A stretch of DNA of 64,000 bases from Andrena cerasifolii (taxonomy: Eukaryota > Arthropoda > Insecta > Hymenoptera > Andrenidae), in NCBI RefSeq assembly GCF_050908995.1, contig NC_135118.1:1302001-1366000 (forward strand), given 5' to 3'. The translations under genes and the position numbers were made by a program. Position 1 is the first letter of the stretch. Each line of letters opens with the position of its first letter. Shown here piece by piece: positions 21,807 through 33,180 of the stretch. The notes under the pieces are model-generated. The model worked only from the letters and a program-made list of their open reading frames with translations, searched no databases and was not told the origin of the DNA.

Positions 21807-24249
21807 CACTCCGCGTCAAAATTAAGGGAACACTATAATTTCCCGAAAATTTTGGTCATGTTCAAATAGCTGTATCTCTGCGAAAAATGGTCGCAAAAAA
21901 TATTTAAAAAACACATTTTAAAGCTTGAAGTTTCTAGTTTTTAAATCAAAGACTCCATTTTTTTCATGCATTATGATACTGTTTTATCAAGATGAAGCGC
22001 AGGAAACGAAGTTTCAGAAATTTTTGCCTAGTTTGAACGTATGCACAGGACAAACAATTTTTTTCGGTAAATAGAATGATGAGCCCCTATAGAGCAAACA
22101 TTTCTCTTTAATTTCGTTTTCTTGGTTCTGTTGTATGATTTTTATTAACCGAATTATTCGCGATCAAAGCAAAAAAAGTACTTTTGACTTAGAACACCTC
22201 TAACTTGCGAACTCATAATCGTAGACAAATATTCATGAGTGTTTTGGAAATCTAAAATAATTTCCTTTCAGAACATTTAGTTGCCAATTCAATAAGATGT
22301 TTTTTTAGTCGTATAAAATCCTTTTTAAAATGATCCCAAAAATTGCATATTTACCTTTTTTAGAAAACATGATGCCACTTCAAGGAAAAGCATGGATTCA
22401 TTCAAATGTCCACGTTTTTTTGTGAGGTAAAACTACCTCTTAAACACTGTGGGTAAGCCAGACCTATCAGATTTTTTTTTCCGTTTGTCCTCGATGGTCA
22501 AACATGCGATATAGTCTGAAAAATTAAACGATCACCTGTTTTACGTTATGATTCTCTTCAAAACTCTGTCTTTGTTCTCGCGGCTTTTGAACGATTGTTG
22601 CACTTTTTTTGTTAGTTCAATGTCATTTTAGTAAAAAGAAAAGATTTAAAATATTTACGAAAAATTTTTTATCCAAACTCTTCGCAATGGCGAAAACTGT
22701 ACTTCAATAACTGGCATTAGCACCACCCAAAGCGCGTCACAAGTTGGCGCATGCGCGATCGAATTTAGACTTCATTGTGTGTGCGTCAGCATGGATAGAT
22801 GAGACCTTGCGGTTCGTCACTTCCGCAGTATTTTCTGACTCCAAACTCACGCTTCGACGCGTGTGAGTATGAGGGCACGCGCGCGCGTTGTGTGCGTGTG
22901 TATTTGTATGTAGTCTAATAATGGGAGTTGCCACGTCTCCGCACGATAACTTCCCTCAATCGGTTGTGCATGTTAATGCAGTTCCGAATTTTTCGCTAAG
23001 GAATTCTGTGTCGAAATTTGGCGGAGGGCCAGTGCTAATTGTCCCAAATGCGCCAGGTTAGGGTACTGTTGTCGCAAACGTCGCCCAAGAATATCTTAAA
23101 CATGTGCAATGGGATGGGAAATCTGAACTCACTGCTGGATGGCCAAGAACTGATATCTGATATTGCCGCAAATATCGTACGAAAATTCGACGGAAAGTCG
23201 AATTTAAAGTCACAACTTGCCGCGTGAGTAGTAGGCTGTGGCACAGCGCCTGATCGTGCTGTGTTGGCGCATGCGCAGTGAGGCGTAAATCCGACCGCGC
23301 ATGCGCCAATTTGTGGCGCGCTTTGGGTGGTGCTAATGCCAGTTATTGAAGTACAGTTTTCGCCATTGCGAAGAGTTTGGATAAAAAAATTTTCGTAAAT
23401 ATTTTAAATCTTTTCTTTTTACTAAAATGACATTGAACTAACAAAAAAAGTGCAACAATCGTTCAAAAGCCGCGAGAACAAAGACAGAGTTTTGAAGAGA
23501 ATCATAACGTAAAACAGGTGATCGTTTAATTTTTCAGACTATATCGCATGTTTGACCATCGAGGACAAACGGAAAAAAAAATCTGATCGGTCTGGCTTAC
23601 GCACAGTGTTTAAGAGGTAGTTTTACCTCACAAAAAACGTGGACATTTGAATGATTCCATGCTTTTCCTTGAAGTGGCATCATGTTTTCTAAAAAATGGT
23701 AAATATGCAATTTTTGGCATCATTTTAAAAAGGATTTTATACGACTAAAAAAACATCTTATTGAATTGGCAACTAAATGTTCGGAAAGCAAATTATTTTA
23801 GATTTCCAAAACACTCATGAATATTTGTCTACGATTATGAGTTCGCAAGTTAGAGGTGTTCTAAGTCAAAAGTACTTTTTTTGCTTTGATCGCGAATAAT
23901 TCGGTTAATAAAAATCATACAACAGAACCAAGAAAACGAAATTAAAGAGAAATGTTTGCTCTATAGGGGCTCATCATTCTATTTACCGAAAAAAATTGTT
24001 TGTCCTGTGCATACGTTCAAACTAGGCAAAAATTTCTGAAACTTCGTTTCCTGCGCTTCATCTTGATAAAACAGTATCATAATGCATGAAAAAAATGGAG
24101 TCCTTGATTCAAAAACTAGAAACTTCAAGCTTTAAAATGTGTTTTTTAAATATTTTTTGCGACCATTTTTCGCAGAGATACAGCTATTTGAACATGACCA
24201 AAATTTTCGGGAAATTATAGTGTTCCCTTAATTTTGACGCGGAGTAGTG
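21807..24249. mobile_element. Fold-back family C, copy 1 (about 2.44 kb, Tc1/mariner type)
   Basis: Ends CACT(ACT)CCGCGTCAAAATT and complement, flanked by TA (21805-21806, 24250-24251). The arms (about 21807-22745 and 23305-24249) are near-perfect inverted copies of over 900 bp. The centre has three GCGCATGCGC palindromes (22747, 23267, 23297) and no transposase frame. The related element at 41721-43945 still holds a Tc1-type transposase N-terminus in its centre, which supports the classification. It sits in the intron, ending about 150 bp before the host exon. Confidence 0.9.
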
Positions 24250-24395
24250 TATCTTTACAATGGAAGATAAGAATCATTTTTAAAATCAAATGCATTGAAT
24301 GAACTTGTTTTGCTTTTGAAAATACAGAATAAAATCAGTAACATTAGTTTTATATATTCCGAAGATTTTTAACACATTATTTTGATTCATTGTAG

Positions 24396-24956
24396 GTTTT
24401 CCAAATTCGCCAAAGTCGACAATTTCTTCCGTCACAAGAAGAAAACTGGATCTCTTTTAACGGTTTGGAAGGAACGTTACTTAATGCAATCACAAACCTC
24501 GGAGCTGTTGTGGTGAATAACCCAGGCCCCATAGGCGATCGTCGAGCTGTAAGAGGTCGCGGGAACTCGCCTCAAATATTTCTTAGGCAAACAGCTTCGA
24601 TTCCACTAGTTTCAGTACCACGAGGAAGACCAGTTCCTTCGAATACGTTCCCAGTTACGGTTCGGAGAAATCGCAAGTCAGATTTATCAGTACAACCATT
24701 GAAAATCATCGGGAACGATGGTGATGCGCAAGATAATCTTTGCCGACCTTGGGGTGTAGCATGCGACAAAGAAGGACACATAGTAATTGCAGACAGATCA
24801 AATAACCGTATACAAATATATCGACAAGATGGTTCTTTCCTCAAAAGGTTCGGTACTCATGGTACCGCACCAGGACAATTCGACCGCCCGGCTGGTGTAG
24901 CGGTGGATGCACGTCGCCGTATAGTTGTAGCTGATAAGGATAATCATCGTATACAG
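24396..24956 (+). CDS. wech: Internal exon of a wech/TRIM71 (lin-41)-type NHL-repeat protein
   Basis: The exon is bounded by a TGTAG acceptor (24391-24395) and a CAG/GTAACG donor (24956/24957) and is open in one phase for exactly 187 codons, so both borders are phase 0. It encodes a linker with WISFNGLEGTLLNAI, then two NHL repeats: LCRPWGVACDKEGHIVIADR with SNNRIQIY, and FDRPAGVAVDARRRIVVADK with DNHRIQ. This order and wording are characteristic of the TRIM71/LIN-41/Wech NHL propeller, a six-bladed RNA- and protein-binding domain of post-transcriptional regulators in development. The RING/B-box exons and the remaining NHL blades are not in the window, so the introns are long and filled with transposons. 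Other TRIM-NHL paralogues fit less well. The symbol is given by similarity to the Drosophila gene. Confidence 0.9.
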
Positions 24957-25126
24957 GTAACGAAAGTGAATAACGTAACTAGTGTAAAAATTTCTAAACA
25001 ACTTAATATTTTATGTTCATTGATTATACAGTGCTGTCTCGAAAAGAATCCGCGTCATCTGTCTTAAAAAGAAACTGTTCTGCTATCACCGCTACTTTTT
25101 TTTGCACTTGCCACGGCATATGAGAG
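24957..25126 (+). other. Intron start after the NHL exon
   Basis: Donor GTAACG at 24957 followed by non-coding, AT-rich sequence. The frame that reads on past the donor loses NHL similarity at once. Confidence 0.7.
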
Positions 25127-25400
25127 GTACCAAAGAGACTAAAGGTCTAAACACACATATCAGTTACGTGTCAGTTCCGTGGTCGTAAAAGATATTGGTT
25201 GCTTGTTTGGAATGGCTCAGCGCACATTTGTCAGTTCCGTGTCCGACTCGTGAATTTCGACTGTCTTCCGTACACGTCAGTTTTGGGCCGTCAGTATCAG
25301 TGTTAAAAAATATCGTTTGCGTGCTTTTCAATGGAGCAGCGCACACTTGCCCGTATCAAGGATGTCAGCAAATGCCAGTGCAGAACCCCTATCCGTTCAG
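25127..25400. repeat. Dispersed repeat with an internal direct duplication
   Basis: AATGGCTCAGCGCACA(T/C)TTG-type blocks occur near 25211 and 25331. ACACATATCAGTTACGTG (25150) is the inverted match of GATACGGAACTGATATGTGTG at about 35108-35128, so the region belongs to a family with a second member at 35040-35140. Confidence 0.55.
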
Positions 25401-25840
25401 TGAAACTAAAATTTGGTTGGCAACGATATTTGGGCATTTGGACTAACAGAGTCCTGAAATCACGGAAAGGTGAAAGGGACGGCCTTCTTTTATGACCGGG
25501 AAAGGTTGTCGGATCGAAGCTCTCAAACCACGCGCTTCGGGGGTCCTAGACCCTAGAGTCAAAATGACAACGAGAACAATAGGCCACTCAGTAATGAAAA
25601 TGGGAATTTATATAATTAATATTAGATCTCCATACAAGTACCACCAATGGATTGCTGGAGATTGTGCAATTAAAATTACACCAAACTTGATATAATTCTG
25701 ATCATTTTTAATGATTGTAATGAAAAGAGTTTTGTATTTGAATTTTGCGCGGTAAGGTATAGGGTAAGATCGGATGCATGAATGCTGGATGTTAGGGAAA
25801 TGGAGCTGGATGTGCGTTTCAACAGGACGTGCAAACTTTA

Positions 25841-26065
25841 GAGCTTTTTCACACGGCGATACATGTGTCGCGATACGTGTATGATGCATACCGATTTTCC
25901 ATTGATCATTATAGCTTGCATAGGAACCGTTCACACGACGATTCTCGTATCGCGATACTGATTTTGTCTACCCCGCAAACGTCGGCCGCACGATATTTTT
26001 TGTCTGAAGTCGACAGATGAAACGTGGAAACGAGCGGACTCTTTCACACGAGGCAGGGCGGAACA
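25841..26065 (+). repeat. Outer nested inverted repeat, left arm
   Basis: Starts GAGCTTTTTCACACGGCGAT and contains GCGATACGTGTATG. It pairs with the inverted arm at about 29342-29600, which contains CCCGTGTGAAAGAGCTC. It is the outermost of three concentric inverted-repeat layers. Confidence 0.75.
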
Positions 26066-26390
26066 CGTATAAAGATACGGGTCAATCATTTGTTCTTCAA
26101 TAAAAAATATCTTCTCGTGCCCCACTCATTTTTGGACAAAATATTTCACTGAATAATGAATGAGATTAAAATGTTATCTATTTGGATTTTACACAAAAGA
26201 TGTAGTAAAATATGAGCTAAGCGGAAGCATTGGGTTCATCCCATAAACAGCATTAGAAATGAAAAGGGAACATTTCATGTATTATTTCATGAACTTCTAA
26301 ATGATAGTCATACATTTTTTAATCGACTTGAAAAAGGAGGAACTTATAGATTCGACCGTATGTATTTTTTTATATGTTTGTCCTCGCATA

Positions 26391-28866
26391 AAGGTCGGTT
26401 TATGCAGCCAACAAGGACGGGCCGAGCCCTATAGTAAGCTTATGGACGGCGAGGAGCCGCCGAGCTCGGTGGAGACTCGGCGGCTCCTCGTTCCTTCCCC
26501 GCTGGGCCCAGGCTCGGTGGCCAGTCGTTGAGACGACGGGCCGAGTCCGTGCCATGTCGAAGTGCAGCGTTGCTGGATTTTGTGCTCGCAACACGTAGAG
26601 GAGTTATACCCGACATAAACATATCGCTGCCTCCTTCCCCCATTTCTCAATTCGCTGCGAAGTCGCATAAAGACACGACATGTCATTGTTTGTTTTCGTC
26701 CGTTCAAAGTAAATTACACCAGATTTTTCAGAAAGTAAGTATAGCTTATTTCTTAGTATTGACTATAATATTCTTGCATTATTCTCGTAGTTTAGAGTTT
26801 TTTCTAACTTACTGTAATGATTTTTTTTTCATTTTTTAAACATTTTAATATACGAATAGAGAGGTGGGATTGTTTAACGGGTTGGGTCAAGTTGTCACAG
26901 AACATTTGGAAAGAAGAAGTAAGCCAACGAGTTATTTTATCCGATAAAGGGAAAAATAAAAGAAAAGAGAAAAGTATTAACAATTATAAGGATTGAAAAG
27001 AATATGAAGAAGACTTTTGCCTTGTGTGCTTTTCTCTGTATTCAGAAAGCATATCCAGAACAATTGGGCTTCAGCGATAAAGTTGTAAACTGTTTGTTAA
27101 TAATGTTTCTAAGTTTAATTTTGTGTTCAACACTATAGCATTTATAATTACAATAAAAAATGATATTACTTCCTTAATTGTATCAGCTTTTTATTACTAA
27201 ACTTAGCTATCTAAATTTGTGACAACCAACCCAGCCTCGGGATATACAGGTTGTCCGCGGGAAGACTGGACAGCTGGATATCTCCTAAAGTATTGGAGAT
27301 AAAATTTTTTAAAAAAGTATGTAATTGAATGGTTCGAGGGGGCTAATTTATTAGCCGAGACGATTTTTTTCGATTATTATTTTAAAAGATACGATGGTCA
27401 AGTTCGGTTTTTCAAATGGAACTATTTTTTTTTTTGAACACCTGAGTTGATACTGCGTTAACAAGACAAATTGAATAAGCTTTAATGTATACACTTTATT
27501 TCCACTGGTTTTTAAGATATTGCGCTTGCAAAATTACTGATTTTTACTGGAAGAAAACCCTCTGGAATAGCAAGGACCGGGGACGGTCTTACTGGCGCCA
27601 CGGGTGACATTGCCTGTTGAAACTGATACCTACCTGCCAAAGGTCTGGGTTAGGGATGGCAAGCCCAAAGGCTGAACAATTCTTTTCCTTCAGAAATGCT
27701 ACTTAGTCAGGTACATCTGCAGTATCGAGAAGCGCACTGTTACTTTTATTTCGCACTTGCTTCTATGCTCGGATGGCCGGTTCTTTTGGGAGGGATGCAA
27801 GTTGGATTGGTTCTGATACAATCTGCTCCCTATGGTTGTAATTTAGTCTAGCAACTTTCACTCCTCCTAACCTAACCAATCCAACTTGCCCCCCTCCCAA
27901 AAGAACCGGCCATCCGCGCGTAGAAGCAAGTGCGAAATAAAAGTAACGATGCGCTTCTCGATACCGCAGATGTACCTACCTAAGTAGCATTTCTGAAAGA
28001 AAAGAATTGTCCAGCCTTTGGGCTTGCCATCCCTAACCCAGACCTTTGGCAGGTAGGTATCAATTTCAACAGGCAATGTCACCCGTGGCGCCAGTAAGAC
28101 CGTCCCCGGTCCTTGCTATTCTAGAGGGTTTTCTTCCAGTAAAAATCAGTAATTTTGCAAGCGCAATTACTTAAAAACCAGTGGAAATAAAGTGTATACA
28201 TTGAAGCTTATTCAATTTGTCTTGTTAACGCACTATCAACTCATGTGTTCAAAAAAAAAATAGTTCCATTTGAAAAACCGAACTTGACCATCGTATCCTT
28301 TAATATAATAATAAACAAAAATCGTCTCGGCTAATAAATTGGCCCTTTCGAACCATTCAATTACATTTTTTTTTAAATTTTTTATCTCCAATACTTTAGG
28401 AGATATCCAGCTGTCCAGTCTTCCCGCGGACACCCTGTATTGCCAAAAAAAAATTCCTGCATATAATGTGACTTAGTTCCTAATCTGATTGACAAAATCC
28501 ACAGGGCCAATTTTTTTTATAAAGACGTACGTAGTTTATATTAATCTGAGTCTGAATGGACATCCCTACAGCCATAACCCGTAAAAAAATAAAAATAAGA
28601 AAATGATGCAGTCATACCCTGTCTCCCCTACCTTCAGTATGTGAAAAGTCACAGTTACACCTCGGGATCTTCCCTTGTGAGTAAGCTAAAGTTAATGACA
28701 GAACATTTTCAGCTTAGAAATCTGACAACGCTGTGGCAGATACGCCACGACAGGTTGCATCTCGGGCCCGTCCGGAGCTCGTCCTAAGCCCGGCCGGGGC
28801 ACGGCCTGCACTCGTCCGGAGCCCGACTCGTCCCGGCCCGTCCTCGTTGGCTGTATAAACCGACCT
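26391..28866. mobile_element. Middle nested element with GC-rich inverted ends
   Basis: The left end AAGGTCGGTTTATGCAGCC and right end GGCTGTATAAACCGACCTT are inverted repeats of at least 30 bp flanked by TA. Both continue into GC-rich GGACGGGCC sequence; the left one includes a GCCGCCGAG/CTCGGCGGC hairpin near 26455-26490. The family A fold-back (27247-28437) lies inside. No ORF of note. Confidence 0.7.
27247..28437. mobile_element. Fold-back family A, copy 2 (1191 bp)
   Basis: Ends CAGG(T/G)TGTCCGCGGGAAGAC and complement, with TA on both sides. The arms match those of copy 1 with many substitutions, and the loop (GGAGGAGTGAAAGTTGC) is in the opposite orientation to copies 1 and 3, meaning the whole symmetric element is inserted the other way round. 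Confidence 0.92.
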
Positions 28867-29074
28867 TAACTCCTCAGCATATGGACTGATTTTGATGATC
28901 TCTTTTTTATTCGAAAGAGAACGATGCCCCGGTGGTCCCATCCTAAACTGCACCAACATTTGCCCAATATTTTGCTAGTTCTGATTAATAATATAGACTA
29001 TTGTCACCTAATTATTATTATTTTATGTACGTACGCGCATATCTCCTCAGCATGTTGCGTCTATATATATAGTT

Positions 29075-29330
29075 AAAAATAAAAAAAATTAAAAAAATTA
29101 AAACGGACGACAAAAAAATAAAAATTCACTAAAAAAGATAAAATAGTTTTTCTCTTATTTAATCTACGAACTCTCATATTTTTTAAGTGGACGCTTCATC
29201 CATCATTTGGACTGTGTAAATCTGGCACCGACTTAAAAAATAAGAGAGTCGTAGATTAAGTAAGAGAAAAAATATTTTTTACTTTCGTGCATTTTTATTT
29301 TTTTGTCGCGGTTTTAATTTTTTTTTTTAA
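29075..29330. repeat. Inverted repeat with AT-rich arms
   Basis: CTCTTATTTAATCTACGA on the left pairs with TCGTAGATTAAGTAAGAG on the right, and ACAAAAAAATAAAAATTCAC pairs with its complement farther out. The loop is about 40 bp (29190-29235). Confidence 0.75.
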
Positions 29331-29341
29331 TTACTTTAGAA

Positions 29342-29600
29342 TGTCTGCCATCTCGCCGCGTGCCGTGTGAAAGGGTTCACCCGTTACAACTTTTCGTTTG
29401 CCGACGTTATGCGAAAAGTATCATGCGGCCGACGTTTGCGGAATACACGAAATCAGTCTCACGATATGAGAATTGTTCTATAAACAATGCATAATCGGTA
29501 TCCACCACACACGTAGGATACGTGTATCGCCGTCTAAATGAAATCATAGGCAGCTCGCGATATAAGTTTCGCATACATGTATCCCCGTGTGAAAGAGCTC
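29342..29600 (-). repeat. Outer nested inverted repeat, right arm
   Basis: Inverted diverged copy of 25841-26065 (GCCGTGTGAAAGGG, GGCCGACGTTTGCGG, GATACGTGTATCGCCG). Confidence 0.75.
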
Positions 29601-29631
29601 TTCAGTTTCAACGTAATTGCGCAATACATAT

Positions 29632-31050
29632 ACCTATAGTCGAATTAACAAAAGAAGGCGCTTTGGACCTGGGCCAGAATTTGCGCCGTTGCAGCTACTC
29701 CAGGCTCGCGATTGGTGCTTCCCATACGCGGCTCTCTACGCCTTGGCCAATGACTTTCGACTACTTAGCTGTGGGCCTAGAATAATCGTTGTTCTTGTCA
29801 GGTGTATATTGTTTCCTCTTCCAGAGGGCCCACCCAACGTTCTTCCATAAAGATTTGACAGAGTGTTGAATCTTATTGGCTATTGCGGCACGCGGCATGC
29901 AGAATGAATGGCGGACAAGTCGAGGAATACAGGCTCATCGGATTCTTATTCTATTTAGCGTCATTCCACGGAAAATCGATCACTTTTTGCACTCGATGTC
30001 AGGGATTTCGTTCAAACTGAAATATTATATAGGAAGTGATTTCAGTCATCACTTTGCTGGTTTTGAATTTGTTAAATTTTTGCCTATTTTCATGAAACCG
30101 AGCTGTACTTGTGAATTTTTATCTTGGAATCTCTTTATCGTATTGAATTCATTCTTTTTTCATTTTAATCCAGAAAGTGCAGGCTATTCTAATACTCATT
30201 TTTTTATATTGAAAAATTAATTTTGTAATTTTAAAAATTATAACCAAATTTTTATTCTGCAAATTTCAAAATCGAAATATTCTGCTTTCGAGCATGGAAT
30301 TTCTAAAATTAATGTCAGCATGAGCTGTTATTAACCGATCAAAAGTTTCACTAACACACTCTTGGCCCCGTTTCAGTTAAAAATATTTTGCTCCGTCGAC
30401 ATTATTGGTAGACTTTATATGGTCAGCTGCACGTAATAACTGAGCAAGAGACGACTATATAACTGCGTCGTTAATTTTAATGGTGTTATCCTAGAGTAAT
30501 ACTTTTAAGCCATGTTTAAAGGAACCAATTACTTTTAAGCCACGTTTAAAGGAACGAATTCCTGTTGGAAATGAAATGAAAAATAGTTTTACAATTTCGA
30601 AAATTTATTCTGAAAGATTAATTCATCTCACTTAAAATAAAAAAAAGTTTTCAAGATAGAAATTCGTAAGTAGAGCATTTTTACACGAACATAGGCAAAA
30701 ATTGCACAATTCAAAGTCCTATATTTTGTAACCAAGTACAAAACCCGTTAAACAATGACTCAAACGTTTCCATAATTTCACGTGATTCACAAAATACATA
30801 TTGCATTCTGATCAAAGTCTCTAAAAATGTGATTGATATGGCGCGAGTGACTTGTAGATGAAGGAATCTGTTTTATCGAGCGAGTGAGAGAGATACAGTT
30901 GCGCTTGAAGATCGCAAGAGACGTTCGATCTGCTACAGAACGTGGCAACGTCGCACGAAGTACAGAGCAGGTATTGTGGCTCTTCCGAGCCACGCGCACC
31001 GGCCGACGGGCCTCCCAAACGCCTTCTTTCGTTACTTCGACTATATATAC
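29632..31050. mobile_element. Possible element with 30-bp inverted ends
   Basis: TATAGTCGAATTAACAAAAG followed by AAGGCG at 29636 and its inverted match CGCCTTCTTTCGTTAC then TTCGACTATA at about 31019-31046 bound 1.4 kb of AT-rich DNA without a convincing ORF. A GTCATTCCACGGAAAATCG motif lies at about 29961. Ends are approximate. Confidence 0.45.
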
Positions 31051-32357
31051 TTTTTGGTAAGTGGAGGTGATTGGAAAATTTCAAGATCTATTCCGTTTGT
31101 ATAAACGTAATATTGCATTTTTTATATTCAATTTTCACTGCTAATATATTTTCATCAATACTTAATGTAAAATAATCTCTTAAACTGTACAACCTCACCT
31201 ACGCGCTGTTGTACTAAAAAATCACACATAGGAAAAGAAGGGGTAGTCCCGCCTGCGTCGGCTTCCCTCCAAATTGGGGACGGAACCCTTATCGCTTGAG
31301 TATATAAAAATACACGCGCACGAGTATCAAAACAAAAGGATGCGCGACGTATTGGCTACAAGAAAAGTTGGGCCATAGGGGGGATATACAGGGTGTCCCA
31401 AAAATGTCGGAGTTCCTTGATAGGGGTGACTCAGCGGGTAATTTGAAACAACTTTTTCCTTAGCGAAAATATTGTCCGAAGCTTCGTTAACGAGATATTA
31501 ACAAAAAACCACGACCAATCAGAGCGCGCGCCTCCCTCCCGAGCTCCAGTGGTAGCGTTGGCTACGTGGTAGGCGGCTGCGCTTGTACTACGGACGTACG
31601 AACAAGCAAGTCGGCATGCATCAAAGGAAACAGCGTTACACATTTTTTTTAAAGCGGAATCATAAATAATAATTGTTTGAAGTGAGAGGACAAGAAATGC
31701 GCAAATTTAATTTTCAAATAAGGCATAAACGAAAAGGTAATGTAACAAAAAATGTACTTCAAGTGATCATAATTCGTTATTGAGGTAAAAATCTGTAGTT
31801 TAATCACGGCCAACATAACTAAATTTAAACAATAATAATAGGTGTATGAATAATTTCTTTCAGACTGGATTTACATAATCGGTATAAAGCAACCGAATTT
31901 CTATCGCAGTGATATTTGTAAGCTACCAGAAAAATGGCAAAAGGTAATTTACAATAATGGAAAATATTTCGATGATTGAGTTGTTTTCATATTTTTTAAA
32001 TCAAACAGTTATTGTACCATAAAATCGAACAGAACTTATTTCTACACCTAATAATAACCAATGAGTTAAGTAAAACTCACCCTTTCGGACATTCCTTTCC
32101 TTCCTTTTCGGAAACCTGTGTCACTAAGTAGGTCACTATACCGATCCTGGTCATCGGTGGTCGAAAAGATTTATGGTAGGGTAGCGCTCAGTGCTCAGCT
32201 GATCGCAGGTATACGACACCACCCAAAGTTAGGGGTTGCAACGTCAAGTGCATCCGGGTTAATGTACCGAATATTCACTTCACTGCACGGCCACTAACAC
32301 TGAACACTTAATTTATTTTTCATGGAACGTGTTGTTCCTACGTTATAAAAATTGGTG

Positions 32358-32579
32358 TTAGCTGAATTTCCGCGCGGCTTTGGGTCTACCTATATCACTA
32401 CCTTGTGGTATCTTTGACCCAGTTGAAAATAACCTTGACGCCAAACGCCGAATCGTAACCTCGCTTGGGGTTTGGATGTGCGAGTATTCCCGTGCAAACG
32501 CTCGCACAGTAGCACTTGCGTCTCCGTTGTTCCAGACGTACATCCAGAACATCGCGTAATATTCTTGAGCGGTGAACAT
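32358..32579 (-). pseudogene. DUF4817-type helix-turn-helix transposase N-terminus (left arm)
   Basis: From an ATG at 32579 the frame reads MFTAQEYYAMFWMYVWNN and ATVRAFAREY..., ending KIPQGSDIGRPKAARKFS. This is the pattern of the DUF4817 helix-turn-helix found at the N-terminus of many insect Tc1/mariner-like transposases. No DDE domain follows; the frame runs into the fold-back arm. Confidence 0.65.
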
Positions 32580-32660
32580 TTCTGGGACGAGATTGCTAGC
32601 TGACTGACAGGATTTTTTCCAAGCAACTTCCTCTACCCCCAAGTAGTTTCTCCCGTTCCA

Positions 32661-32933
32661 TTATGAGTTGACTCCCAACAGGACAAAAGGCTTCAGGTAA
32701 AAAGAAGCCAGCACATTTTCGAAATACACGTGCTTTGCAGAAGTGCAACGAACGAACCATCGTACACTTTCACAAAAGCCCGCGCTCCGTCCTTTTACTG
32801 CCAATATACCCATTGCTTCGAGATAGACAGCAGACACCACGTGTTTCGGTTCGAAAGGGTCCGAATAGAATACCCTGAGTTCACGTCTGCTACGAGGTAG
32901 AGAACCAGCTAAGCCATAAATTAGCCAAAACAA
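32661..32933 (-). other. Palindrome loop with an open frame
   Basis: A 90-codon minus-strand frame fills the loop. The same DNA recurs in inverted orientation at about 37690-37910, upstream of another DUF4817-type frame, so it is probably the leader of the parent element and not a protein gene. Confidence 0.4.
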
Positions 32934-32989
32934 ATCGTTCTCTACCGCCGAAGAGAAAATCTTGTCAGTCAGCTAGCATTCTCGTCCCA

Positions 32990-33180
32990 GAAATGCTCTC
33001 CGCTCAAGAATATTACGCGATGTTCTGGGTGTACGCCCGGAACAACGGGCGCGCAAGTGCTACTGTGCGAGCGTTTGCACAAGAATATCCGCACACCGAA
33101 CCTCCAACGAGGGTACGATTCGGCGTTTGGCGTCAAGATTATTCTCAACGGAGTCAATGATGCCGCAAGGCGTGCATAGA
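32990..33180 (+). pseudogene. DUF4817-type fragment (right arm), frameshifted
   Basis: Plus-strand sequence ATGCTCTCCGCTCAAGAATA followed by CGATGTTCTGGGTGTACGCC is the mirror of the left-arm gene but is broken by a deletion near 33090 and does not stay open. Confidence 0.6.
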
